DNA of 64,000 nt from JAVJUV01 sp040220415 (GTDB taxonomy: Bacteria; Pseudomonadota; Alphaproteobacteria; Rhodobacterales; Rhodobacteraceae): contig JAVJUV010000102.1 in assembly GCA_040220415.1 (NCBI GenBank), positions 124,001 through 188,000 of the forward strand. The letters are read 5' to 3'. The stretch's first letter is position 1; the number at the start of each line of letters is the position of its first letter. Shown one piece after another: positions 31,546-38,672 of this stretch. Below the pieces are notes generated by a model. The model saw only the letters and a list, made by a program, of their open reading frames with translations. It was not told the origin of the DNA and did no database searches. Made by a program: the position numbers and the translations under genes.

Positions 31546-32346
31546 TCAGCCGGATTTCAGCGTGATACCGGCCAGGCCGGCCTTTTGCGCATCACTCAGG
31601 CGGTCGACCTCGATAACCGTCGTATGGATGGTGAAGACGACGGCGCCGGTGCGCGCCAGGCGGCGCAGCGTCTGCCTTTCGGATCGAAGATATTTTCCGC
31701 CCGGCGGCCCCCGTCGCATGGACGGCGGGTCGTGTTCGCTGCGCGGATGGAAAAGCGAAGGGTCGTTGTGCAGAACCGCATTGGCGCGCCACAACGGCCG
31801 GTCGGGCCGGATGGCGTCGAAAAGCCTTTGAACCCGCATGCCGACGGCTGAATCGTATTCCGGAACCGGGCCGTGAATGGCCATCAAGGGCCGCCCGATC
31901 TTCTCGGCCAGTGTCCATGACGCGGGAAAGCACAGGATCGCGCCCGTCAGAACGTGGCCCTCGGCACCTTCCTGCATCAGGCAGACGTCCGATTGTATCA
32001 GGCGCCCGATGGTCAGAAGCGGCTGGTCGCGGTCGATCGCGACGACCGCGCCGTCAGGACGCGTGGCCCGGTCATTGCCCAACCGATAACCGGTATCCCC
32101 GGCGAGAGTTTCCAGAACGAGATCCAGGCACTCTCCGGCGGCGTCGCGACCGGTCTGCGTCAGCGCATGAACCTTGTCCCGCCGCGTGGCGATCAGGTGC
32201 TCGCGCAAGCGCATCTGCGCCTGGAATGTCTCGTCCCGGATCAGCCAGTCGTCCGGATCAAGCGGTTTGACGCCCGGCAGGCGCCACAGCGCCGGGTCCA
32301 TCCACGGCGCTACCGCCAGCCTGTCGTGCAGAACGATCTCTTCCAT
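31546..32346 (-). CDS. DUF3445 / heme-dependent oxidative N-demethylase (HODM alpha-like) protein
   Basis: 266 residues. The family (PF11927) includes the alpha subunit of heme-dependent oxidative N-demethylase and DmmD of the dimethylamine monooxygenase system. Matching features: MDPALWRLPGVKPLDPDDWL near the start, a block VLTGAILCFPASWTLAEKIGRPL, then IHGPVPEYDS and an Arg-rich end (YLRSERQTLRRLARTGAVVF). The other subunits are not adjacent. It diverges from dddP across 109 bases with a direct repeat, so the two may share a regulator. The substrate is not shown by the sequence. Confidence 0.75.
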   Translation of the reverse strand: MEEIVLHDRLAVAPWMDPALWRLPGVKPLDPDDWLIRDETFQAQMRLREHLIATRRDKVHALTQTGRDAAGECLDLVLETLAGDTGYRLGNDRATRPDGAVVAIDRDQPLLTIGRLIQSDVCLMQEGAEGHVLTGAILCFPASWTLAEKIGRPLMAIHGPVPEYDSAVGMRVQRLFDAIRPDRPLWRANAVLHNDPSLFHPRSEHDPPSMRRGPPGGKYLRSERQTLRRLARTGAVVFTIHTTVIEVDRLSDAQKAGLAGITLKSG

Positions 32347-32367
32347 GCCTGACGGGTTAGCCGGGGA

Positions 32368-32400
32368 CGTGTCGCAATGGAATAGCTGGCGTGTCGCAAT
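32368..32400. promoter_or_regulatory. Perfect 11-bp direct repeat, 22-bp period, upstream of dddP
   Basis: CGTGTCGCAAT occurs at 32368-32378 and again at 32390-32400, exactly two helical turns apart, so a protein would meet both copies on the same face. The site is in the 109-base gap between the divergent DUF3445 gene and dddP. It is a candidate operator for one or both genes. Confidence 0.6.
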
Positions 32401-32455
32401 TATGCCTGACCAGCCCGGATCTCTGGCGGAATGTATCGTGCGAGGAGGGCCGCCG

Positions 32456-33796
32456 ATGAACGAGCATTACCGGGATCAACGAAAGATCGATCCCACCCGC
32501 GGCGCCATCCTGGGAGACAACACGCCGAACGATGCCGACCGGATCGATATCGGTCCGACGCGCCTGGCATTTCAGGAATGGGCGCACGCGGAGCTGAAGC
32601 TGCCCGATCTGCAGGAAATGCGGCACTATCGCTGGAAGCGCCTGACCGACCACGTCGTCGCCCGGGAATATGGCGGGCTGCTGATGTTCGATCCTCTGAA
32701 CATCCGCTACGCAACGGACTCGACGAACATGCAGCTTTGGAACACGCACAACCCGTTCCGCGCAGTTCTGTTGTGTGCTGACGGCTACATGGTGATCTGG
32801 GACTACAAGAACTCGCCATTCCTGTCGGCCTTCAATCCCTTGGTGCGCGAGGCGCGGTCGGGTGCGGATTTCTTCTATTTCGACCGGGGCGACAAGGCCT
32901 ATGACGCGGCGCTTGTCTTTGCCCGGCAGGTTCGTGACCTGATCGCCCGGCACGGGGGCAACAACCTGCGATTGGCTGCCGACAAACCGATGATGCATGC
33001 GGTTCGGGCGCTTCAGTCGCAGGGCTTCGAGATCATGGAAGGCGAAGAGGTCACCGAGAAGGCGCGTTCGGTCAAGGGACCGGACGAGATCAGGGCAATG
33101 CGCTGCGCCAGCCATGCCTGTGAAACGGCCGTTCGCAAGATGGAGGATTTCGCGCGGGCGCAGGTGCCCGGCGGCATGGTCAGCGAGGACGATATCTGGG
33201 CGGTATTGCACGCCGAGAACATCCGGCGCGGCGGCGAGTGGATCGAGACGCGCCTTTTGACATCCGGTCCGCGCACGAACCCCTGGTTCCAGGAATGCGG
33301 CGCGCGGATCGTGCAGAACAACGAGATCGTCGCCTTCGATACCGACCTGATCGGCAGTTACGGCATCTGCGTCGACATCAGCCGGACATGGTGGATCGGC
33401 GACCGGCCTCCGCGCGCCGACATGGTCGAGGCCATGCGGCACGCGCACGAGCACATCATGACCAACATGGAGATGATCCGCCCGGGCGCCAGGATCGAGG
33501 ATCTGAGCCGCAACAGTCACGTCTTGCACGACAGGTACCAGAAGCGGAAATACGGCTGCCTGATGCACGGCGTCGGGCTTTGCGACGAGTGGCCCCTGGT
33601 GGCCTATCCCGACATCATGGTTCCCGGCGCCTTCGACTATCAGCTGGAACCCGGCATGGTTCTTTGTGTCGAGGCCCTGGTTGGCGAAGAGGGCGGCGAC
33701 TTCTCGATCAAGCTGGAGGACCAGGTGCTGGTTACCGAGAGCGGATACGAGAACCTGACGGCCTATCCATTCGACGCGGCATTGATGGGCGCCTAG
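32456..33796 (+). CDS. dddP: Dimethylsulfoniopropionate (DMSP) lyase DddP
   Basis: 446 residues of the M24 peptidase fold. DddP cleaves DMSP to dimethyl sulfide and acrylate. Counting from the ATG at 32456, every published metal ligand of Roseobacter DddP is present at the same number: D295, D297, D307, H371, E406 and E421. The residues W95, Y366 and D377, reported around the active site, are also kept. Characteristic stretches are DNTPNDADRIDIGPT and RYATDSTNMQLWNTHNPF. A GAGGAGGG lies 7-14 bases before the start. The next genes are about 190 bases away, so it may be monocistronic. DMSP lyase is far likelier than a peptidase here. Confidence 0.96.
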   Translation: MNEHYRDQRKIDPTRGAILGDNTPNDADRIDIGPTRLAFQEWAHAELKLPDLQEMRHYRWKRLTDHVVAREYGGLLMFDPLNIRYATDSTNMQLWNTHNPFRAVLLCADGYMVIWDYKNSPFLSAFNPLVREARSGADFFYFDRGDKAYDAALVFARQVRDLIARHGGNNLRLAADKPMMHAVRALQSQGFEIMEGEEVTEKARSVKGPDEIRAMRCASHACETAVRKMEDFARAQVPGGMVSEDDIWAVLHAENIRRGGEWIETRLLTSGPRTNPWFQECGARIVQNNEIVAFDTDLIGSYGICVDISRTWWIGDRPPRADMVEAMRHAHEHIMTNMEMIRPGARIEDLSRNSHVLHDRYQKRKYGCLMHGVGLCDEWPLVAYPDIMVPGAFDYQLEPGMVLCVEALVGEEGGDFSIKLEDQVLVTESGYENLTAYPFDAALMGA

Positions 33797-33832
33797 GCGG
33801 CGGGCCGCCCACCTGCGGCAATTCCTTGCCGT

Positions 33833-33896
33833 AAAGGCATAAACCAAGGGCATACGCCGATCAGCACGGGGACCGAAACCCCCGGTCTATGCCTTT
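33833..33896 (+). ncRNA. Possible structured RNA between dddP and the PepSY gene
   Basis: A perfect 9-bp inverted repeat, AAAGGCATA (33833-33841) and TATGCCTTT (33888-33896), encloses a second hairpin GACCG / CGGTC (33871-33887). Together they would form a two-part stem of 64 bases. It starts 36 bases after the dddP stop and ends 89 bases before the PepSY gene. It may be the dddP terminator or a leader element; I match it to no known riboswitch class. Confidence 0.35.
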
Positions 33897-33985
33897 CGGT
33901 TAGTTCAAATCACGCCGGGAAGCCGCTTCTTCAACAGGCGACGGGCAGCCACCCCTGCCCGCACAACCCAACGAAGGAGCACACC

Positions 33986-34237
33986 ATGCTTAAGACAATC
34001 GCCACCCCCCTCGCCGTCGTCCTGATGCTTTCCGGCGCAGCACATGCATCCGGCAGGGTCGAGCTGACCGACCAGAACACCAACCAGATTCGCACGCTGC
34101 TGACCGAGCAGGGCTACGAAGTCGCCAAGATCAAGATCGAGGACGGCATGTACGAGGCCTACGCCAAGAAAGAAGGTCAGCGCTACGAGGTCTTCCTGAA
34201 TGCGGACTTCGAGGTCGTTAAGACCAAAGAAGACTGA
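33986..34237 (+). CDS. Small periplasmic PepSY-domain protein
   Basis: 83 residues. A signal peptide (MLKTIATPLAVVLMLSGAAHA) precedes one PepSY-like repeat (VELTDQNTNQIRTLLTEQGY, then YEVFLNADFEVVKTKED). GAAGGAG lies 7 bases before the ATG. A strong hairpin follows, then a cytochrome b561-like gene, an arrangement repeated in many proteobacteria where PepSY proteins accompany membrane cytochromes. It may modulate a redox partner or bind a ligand in the periplasm; its activity is not known. Confidence 0.85.
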   Translation: MLKTIATPLAVVLMLSGAAHASGRVELTDQNTNQIRTLLTEQGYEVAKIKIEDGMYEAYAKKEGQRYEVFLNADFEVVKTKED

Positions 34238-34247
34238 TCAGGAAGCG

Positions 34248-34278
34248 CCGCAGGCCACATTCACCCCGTGGCCTGCGG
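34248..34278 (+). terminator. Hairpin between PepSY and cytochrome b genes
   Basis: A perfect 11-bp stem (34248-34258 with 34268-34278) and a 9-base loop, followed by a short T run (AATTTT). Probably a partial terminator or 3' stabiliser giving more PepSY than cytochrome message. Confidence 0.65.
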
Positions 34279-34303
34279 TCCCCAATTTTCCGGAGGTAGG
34301 AAC

Positions 34304-34828
34304 ATGCAACGACTGAAAGTCTGGGATCCGTTCGTCAGGCTGTTTCACTGGTCGCTGGTGATCGGCTTCGGGGCGAACGCGCTTGTCGTGGACGACGACG
34401 GCAAGCTGCACCAATGGATCGGCTATGTCGTGGTCGCCCTGATCGTCCTGCGAATCCTGTGGGGGATGGTTGGAACGAAGTATGCCCGTTTCGCCTCTTT
34501 TCCCCCAAGCGTATCAAGCGCAATCGGCCAGATAAGGGAAACCCTGGCAGGTATCCGGCATATCCATATCGGCCACACGCCGCTTGGGGCGCTGATGATC
34601 TACAACCTGCTCGTGTCGATACTCGTGATCGGCGTGTCCGGTTACCTGATGACGACCGACATTTTCTGGGGCGTAGAATGGCCCGAAGAGCTTCACGAAG
34701 TGGCCGTGTCCTGGGCCGAGATATCCGTCGTGCTGCATATCGCTGCCGTGATCTTCGAAAGCTGGCGGACAAGCGTGAATCTGCCACGCGCCATGGTGAC
34801 GGGTTGCAAGGAAATCCCTTCCGGCTAA
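34304..34828 (+). CDS. Cytochrome b561-like membrane protein
   Basis: 174 residues with four predicted membrane helices. Candidate heme ligands are H15 (RLFHWSLV), H36 (KLHQWIGY), H91 in the family motif HTPLGALMIYNLL, H131 and H145. Proteins of this type carry electrons across the inner membrane to b- or c-type cytochromes or reductases. CGGAGGTAGG lies 5-14 bases before the ATG. It precedes a membrane LuxR regulator by 11 bases, so PepSY, cytochrome and regulator look like one functional group. Confidence 0.87.
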   Translation: MQRLKVWDPFVRLFHWSLVIGFGANALVVDDDGKLHQWIGYVVVALIVLRILWGMVGTKYARFASFPPSVSSAIGQIRETLAGIRHIHIGHTPLGALMIYNLLVSILVIGVSGYLMTTDIFWGVEWPEELHEVAVSWAEISVVLHIAAVIFESWRTSVNLPRAMVTGCKEIPSG

Positions 34829-34839
34829 GAACATGGCCA

Positions 34840-35379
34840 ATGGCCATACGCGAACCGTTGAACGTCCCGAACGGACTGATGATGCTGATGGCGGTGCAGC
34901 TGGGCTGTGCCGCCTTCTTCGTTGTCGATGCGGTTCATGACCACCTTGAAGGCGGTAATCTGTGGAGCCTGGATCTGCACCTTGGCATCGAGACCATCGC
35001 GACGCTGAGCCTTCTTGTGGCAATCGGAATCGAAGCGCAGTTTCTGAAGAGCCTGCTTAACCGCAAATCCATGCTGGAGCGTAGCCTGGATCATGTCAGC
35101 GCCGAGGTGAACGAGGTGATCATCGCGCAGTTCGAGGAATGGCGGCTTTCGCCCGCCGAAAGCGATATCGCGATGTTCCTGGTGAAGGGACTTGGAACGC
35201 AGGAGATCGCCGAACTGCGCGGAAGTGCGGAAGGCACGATCAAGGCGCATTTCAACGCGATTTTCCGGAAGGCCGGCGTTCACAGCCGCGCCGAATTGCT
35301 GAGCGCGTTGATCGACCGACTTCTCGGCAAGCGTCTGGATGCCGCGCCGAAGGTTTTCCAAGCGCGGAAATCCGGTTAG
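34840..35379 (+). CDS. Membrane-anchored LuxR-type transcriptional regulator
   Basis: 179 residues. Two membrane segments (about 11-31 and 47-68) form an N-terminal hairpin, with H33, H35 and H47 at its periplasmic side. A cytoplasmic linker leads to a LuxR helix-turn-helix at 102-158 (LSPAESDIAMFLVKGLGTQE, then GSAEGTIKAHFNAIFRKAGV). There is no receiver or autoinducer domain. The ATG at 34840 fits the protein pattern; another ATG 7 bases earlier is out of frame. It may sense a redox or metal signal from its cytochrome neighbour; that is inference. Confidence 0.8.
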   Translation: MAIREPLNVPNGLMMLMAVQLGCAAFFVVDAVHDHLEGGNLWSLDLHLGIETIATLSLLVAIGIEAQFLKSLLNRKSMLERSLDHVSAEVNEVIIAQFEEWRLSPAESDIAMFLVKGLGTQEIAELRGSAEGTIKAHFNAIFRKAGVHSRAELLSALIDRLLGKRLDAAPKVFQARKSG

Positions 35380-35406
35380 ATCCCTTTCCAAACGGGGAGA
35401 GGTTAG

Positions 35407-36108
35407 ATGACGGACAAGGTTGCATTGATCACGGCCGGAGGAAGCGGCATGGGGGCCGACGCGGCCCGGCGTCTGGCCGCCGATGGGTTCCGCGTTGCGG
35501 TCCTGTCGTCGTCCGGCAAGGGAGAGGCGCTGGGCGAAGAACTGGGCGGCTTCGGCGTGACGGGGTCGAATCTTGTCGAGGACGATCTGAAACGCCTGGT
35601 CGACGGCGCCATCGAGCGCTGGGGACGGATCGACGTGCTGGTGAATTCCGCCGGACACGGGCCGAAGGGCCCGATCCTGGAGATCAGCGACGACGACTGG
35701 CACCGGGGGATGGAAGTCTATCTGATGAACGTGATCCGGCCGACGCGCCTGGTCACGCCGATCATGCAGGCTGGCGGCGGTGGCGCGATCATAAACATCT
35801 CGACCTTCGCGGTGTTCGAACCCGATCCGCTGTTTCCGACATCGGGCGTGTTCCGGGCCGGGCTGGCATCATTTACAAAGCTGTTCGCAGATCGCTATGC
35901 GGCCGACAATATCCGGATGAACAACATCCTGCCCGGCTTCATCGACAGCCTGCCCGAGACGGAAGAACGCCGTTCGCGCATCCCGATGGGGCGGTACGGA
36001 CGCACCGACGAGGTTTCGTCGCTGGTCTCGTGGCTGGCGTCCGAGGATGGCGGCTATGTCACCGGCCAGAACTGGCGGGTCGACGGCGGGCTGACGCGCT
36101 CGGTCTGA
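35407..36108 (+). CDS. SDR-family protein lacking the YxxxK catalytic pair
   Basis: 233 residues with the short-chain dehydrogenase fold. The cofactor motif AGGSGMGADAARRL and the NSAG motif (VLVNSAGHG, 77-85) are intact, and the end GGYVTGQNWRVDGGLTRS fits. At the catalytic site, where Tyr and Lys are expected, the sequence reads FPTSGVFRAGLASF: S146 replaces Tyr and R150 replaces Lys. It may be a binding protein or act by another mechanism. GGGGAGAGG lies 4-12 bases before the ATG, and it is 27 bases after the LuxR gene. Confidence 0.85.
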   Translation: MTDKVALITAGGSGMGADAARRLAADGFRVAVLSSSGKGEALGEELGGFGVTGSNLVEDDLKRLVDGAIERWGRIDVLVNSAGHGPKGPILEISDDDWHRGMEVYLMNVIRPTRLVTPIMQAGGGGAIINISTFAVFEPDPLFPTSGVFRAGLASFTKLFADRYAADNIRMNNILPGFIDSLPETEERRSRIPMGRYGRTDEVSSLVSWLASEDGGYVTGQNWRVDGGLTRSV

Positions 36109-36113
36109 GGTAT

Positions 36114-36171
36114 CGCCGCCTTCGGCGCCGACCGGGATCCCCAACCCAACTGTATTTGCGCCAGGAAGAAG
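36114..36171. repeat. Hairpin-containing intergenic repeat, copy 2
   Basis: CGCCG-CCTT-CGGCG hairpin, then a GGATCCCC stretch, then TGTATTTGCG and GGAAGAAG. It shares its order and its TATTTGCG core with the element at 4287-4363. It lies between the convergent ends of the SDR gene and fmt, so it could terminate either. Confidence 0.5.
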
Positions 36172-36172
36172 T

Positions 36173-37072
36173 TCAGGCGAGGGCTTCGGGCAGGTCCGTG
36201 CCGCGCAGGAATTCATCGGCGGCCATCGGGCGCTTGCCCTGACGCTGGGCTTCGGTGATCTGCACGGCGTCCTCGCCGCAGGCGATGCGGAACCCGCCCA
36301 GGTGGGTGCCCGGCGCGCCGTTTCCAGTGGCCAGGCGGCAGCGCAGCAGCTTGACCCGTTCGCCCCGGATATCGCACCAGGCGCCCGGGAAGGGCGAGAG
36401 GCCCCGGATCAGGCGGTCTATCTCGGCCGCGGGCCGCGTCCAGTCGATCCGCGCCTCGGCCTTGTCGATCTTCTCGGCATAGGTCACGCCGTCCGCCGGT
36501 TGCGGAATTGGCGTCAGGTCGTGCAGTCTGGCAAGGGCCCGAACGATCAGAAGCGCGCCCAGGTCGGACAGCCGGTCGTGCAGGTCGCCGGTCGTCTCTT
36601 CGCTGCCGATCGGGGTCGCCTTGCTCAGCAGGACCGGTCCGGTATCCAGACCGGCCTCCATCTGCATGATGCAGACGCCGGTTTCGCTGTCGCCCGCCAT
36701 GACCGCCCGGTGTATCGGCGCCGCACCGCGCCAGCGCGGCAGAAGTGATGCGTGGATGTTCAAGCAACCGTGCGCCGGGGCGTCCAGCACCGCCTGCGGC
36801 AGGATCAGGCCATAGGCGACGACCACGGCGATATCGGCACCCAGTGCCGCGAAATCCGCCTGTGCCTCTTCGGCGCGAAGGGTCCCGGGATGCCGTACCT
36901 CGAGGCCGAGTTCTGCCGCGCGCAGGTGAACCGGCGACGGCCTGTCCTTTTTGCCGCGGCCCGCTGGGCGGGGCGGCTGGGTATAAACGGCGGCGATCCG
37001 GTGGCCCGCGTCCACCAGCGCGTCGAGCGCCGGGACAGAGAATTCCGGCGTGCCCATGAAGACGATTCTCAT
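36173..37072 (-). CDS. fmt: Methionyl-tRNA formyltransferase
   Basis: 299 residues. It formylates initiator Met-tRNA. Signatures: MRIVFMGTPEFSVPALDAL, PAGRGKKDRPSPVHLRA, VVVAYGLILPQAVLDAP and the catalytic block LNIHASLLPRWRGAAPIHRA. The C-terminal OB-fold tRNA domain is present. The ATG at 37072 overlaps the stop of the degenerate deformylase gene (ATGA). Last gene of the def-def-def-fmt operon, so addition and removal of the formyl group are co-regulated. Confidence 0.97.
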   Translation of the reverse strand: MRIVFMGTPEFSVPALDALVDAGHRIAAVYTQPPRPAGRGKKDRPSPVHLRAAELGLEVRHPGTLRAEEAQADFAALGADIAVVVAYGLILPQAVLDAPAHGCLNIHASLLPRWRGAAPIHRAVMAGDSETGVCIMQMEAGLDTGPVLLSKATPIGSEETTGDLHDRLSDLGALLIVRALARLHDLTPIPQPADGVTYAEKIDKAEARIDWTRPAAEIDRLIRGLSPFPGAWCDIRGERVKLLRCRLATGNGAPGTHLGGFRIACGEDAVQITEAQRQGKRPMAADEFLRGTDLPEALA

Positions 37073-37566
37073 CGCGCCATCTTCTTCCATTTCTTCAGCA
37101 GCATCTCGCGCCTGGTCCGGCTGAGCCTGTCGAAGTACATCTTGCCGTTCAGGTGGTCGATCTGGTGCTGGACCGAGGTTGCCCACAGATCCTCGAAGTC
37201 CTGCCGGATCCTGTTGCCGTTCGCATCGGTAAAAGCGACGGTCACGCGGGCCGGACGCGTGACCCTGGCCGAAAGCCCGGGCAGGTTGGGCGAGCCTTCG
37301 TCCCATTCGAACGTCTCTTCGGAAGCGGCCAGGATCTCGGGATCGGCCAGGCGGATGGCGCGGCCGCGATCCTCGGAGCAGTCGACGACGGCAAGGCGCA
37401 GCATGACGCCCACCTGGGGCGCGGCCAGACCGTAACCGGGCATGGCGTCCATGGTTTCCACCATGTCTTTCCAGATCGCGCGGTGTTCGTCGGTGATTTC
37501 GCCCACGGGGTCGGCCGGGGTGCGCAACCGCTTGTCGGGCCAGGGCAGGAACGGGCGAAGACTCAT
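37069..37566 (-). CDS. Peptide deformylase-like protein, degenerate active site
   Basis: 165 residues with the full deformylase fold. Motif 1, GYGLAAPQVG (44-53), is intact. In motif 2 the metal-binding Cys of EGCLS is replaced by Ser (S92 in DEGSPNLPG). In motif 3, HEFDH has become H134-Q135-I-D-H138, so the catalytic Glu is lost while both His remain. A working Fe/Zn deformylase is therefore unlikely. The gene is not frameshifted and overlaps both neighbours by 4 bases, which suggests it is kept for another role, such as binding formyl-Met ends or the ribosome. Confidence 0.88.
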   Translation of the reverse strand: MSLRPFLPWPDKRLRTPADPVGEITDEHRAIWKDMVETMDAMPGYGLAAPQVGVMLRLAVVDCSEDRGRAIRLADPEILAASEETFEWDEGSPNLPGLSARVTRPARVTVAFTDANGNRIRQDFEDLWATSVQHQIDHLNGKMYFDRLSRTRREMLLKKWKKMAR

Positions 37567-38054
37567 CCGGCATAGACCTTTTCCAGCTCGGCCCGCACCT
37601 CGGCAGCGATACGGTCGAAGGTGACAAGGCCGTTCAGGTGGTCGAACTCGTGCTGGGCGCAGATCGCCTCGAATCCGGTCAGGCCTTCTTCTCGCGTCTC
37701 GCCGTCCGGCGTGGTCCAGCGCATGGTCACGGTCTCGGCCCGATCGACGTCCGCGGTCACGCCGGGGATCGAGAGACAGCCTTCGGGTCCGGTCGTGCGC
37801 ACGGCCGATTCAGTCACTATTTCAGGGTTTATGACGATCTTCGGCGACCGGTCACCATCCTTCCACGTCGTGTCCATCACGAACAGACGCAGCGCCACGC
37901 CGATCTGAGGTGCCGCCAGACCGCGTCCGGGGGCGGCGTACATCGTCTCCAGCATGTCGGCGGCCAGTTGGCGGATGTCCTCGTCAATCCGCTCGACCGG
38001 GGCGCAGATGGTTGCCAGCACCGGGTCCGGCCAGAGAACGATCTTCCGGATCAC
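37563..38054 (-). CDS. def: Peptide deformylase, second copy
   Basis: 163 residues. Removes the formyl group from new proteins. All three motifs are intact: GRGLAAPQIG (44-53), EGCLSIPG with C93, and QHEFDHLNG with H135, E136 and H139. The start is the GTG at 38054, overlapping the upstream TGA as GTGA. It differs strongly from the first copy, so the duplication is old. Confidence 0.9.
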   Translation of the reverse strand: MIRKIVLWPDPVLATICAPVERIDEDIRQLAADMLETMYAAPGRGLAAPQIGVALRLFVMDTTWKDGDRSPKIVINPEIVTESAVRTTGPEGCLSIPGVTADVDRAETVTMRWTTPDGETREEGLTGFEAICAQHEFDHLNGLVTFDRIAAEVRAELEKVYAG

Positions 38055-38572
38055 GCGCGGGCCCGTTCCCGTTTCAGCTTTTGCATCTTGCGGGTGATCA
38101 TCTGCCGCCTGAGCGGCTTGAGGTAGTCGATGAACAGCTTGCCGTTCAGGTGGTCGATCTCGTGTTGAACGCAGGTGGCCCAAAGTCCGTCGAAATGCTC
38201 TTCCTCTTCTTTCCCGTCCAGCGACATCCATCGCACCTTCACCTCGGCGGGGCGCTCGACGTCGGCGTATTGCTCGGGAATCGAAAGGCAGCCTTCCTCG
38301 TACACGTTCGTCTCGTCCGACGACCACGTCACTGCGGGATTGATCAGAACCATCGGGCGGGGCGCCGCGCCTTCTTCCTTGACGCAATCCATGACAAGAA
38401 GCCGCTTCATCACGCCCACCTGCGGCGCGGCCAGCCCGATGCCGGGTGCCTCGTACATGGTCTGAAGCATGTCGTCGGCAAGCCGGCGCAAGTCACCGTC
38501 GACCCCGGTCACGGGATCTGCAACGGTCTTCAACCGCGGGTCGGGATGAATCAGGATCGGTCTGGTCGTCAT
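38051..38572 (-). CDS. def: Peptide deformylase, main copy
   Basis: 173 residues, closest of the three to the standard alphaproteobacterial enzyme. Motifs: GIGLAAPQVG (44-53), EEGCLSIPEQ with C95, and QHEIDHLNG with H137, E138 and H141. The C-terminal tail KPLRRQMITRKMQKLKRERA is strongly basic, as in enzymes that bind the ribosome. The ATG at 38572 (MTTRPILIHPDPRL) suits the family; an ATG at 38581 is also possible. First gene of the operon. Confidence 0.95.
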   Translation of the reverse strand: MTTRPILIHPDPRLKTVADPVTGVDGDLRRLADDMLQTMYEAPGIGLAAPQVGVMKRLLVMDCVKEEGAAPRPMVLINPAVTWSSDETNVYEEGCLSIPEQYADVERPAEVKVRWMSLDGKEEEEHFDGLWATCVQHEIDHLNGKLFIDYLKPLRRQMITRKMQKLKRERARA

Positions 38573-38672
38573 ATCGTCCATCTAGGATATGGCGCGGCGC
38601 CCCGCAAGCACAGGGCCTTGCGGCGGTTTTGAATCTGGATAGGGTGCGCGTGGCAAAAAAACAGGCAAGTTC

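Noticed and set aside
32456..33796. Xaa-Pro aminopeptidase (M24) reading of the dddP gene
   Set aside because: The DddP-specific metal set, the residues W95, Y366 and D377 and the conserved N-terminal stretch all fit the DMSP lyase, not a peptidase.
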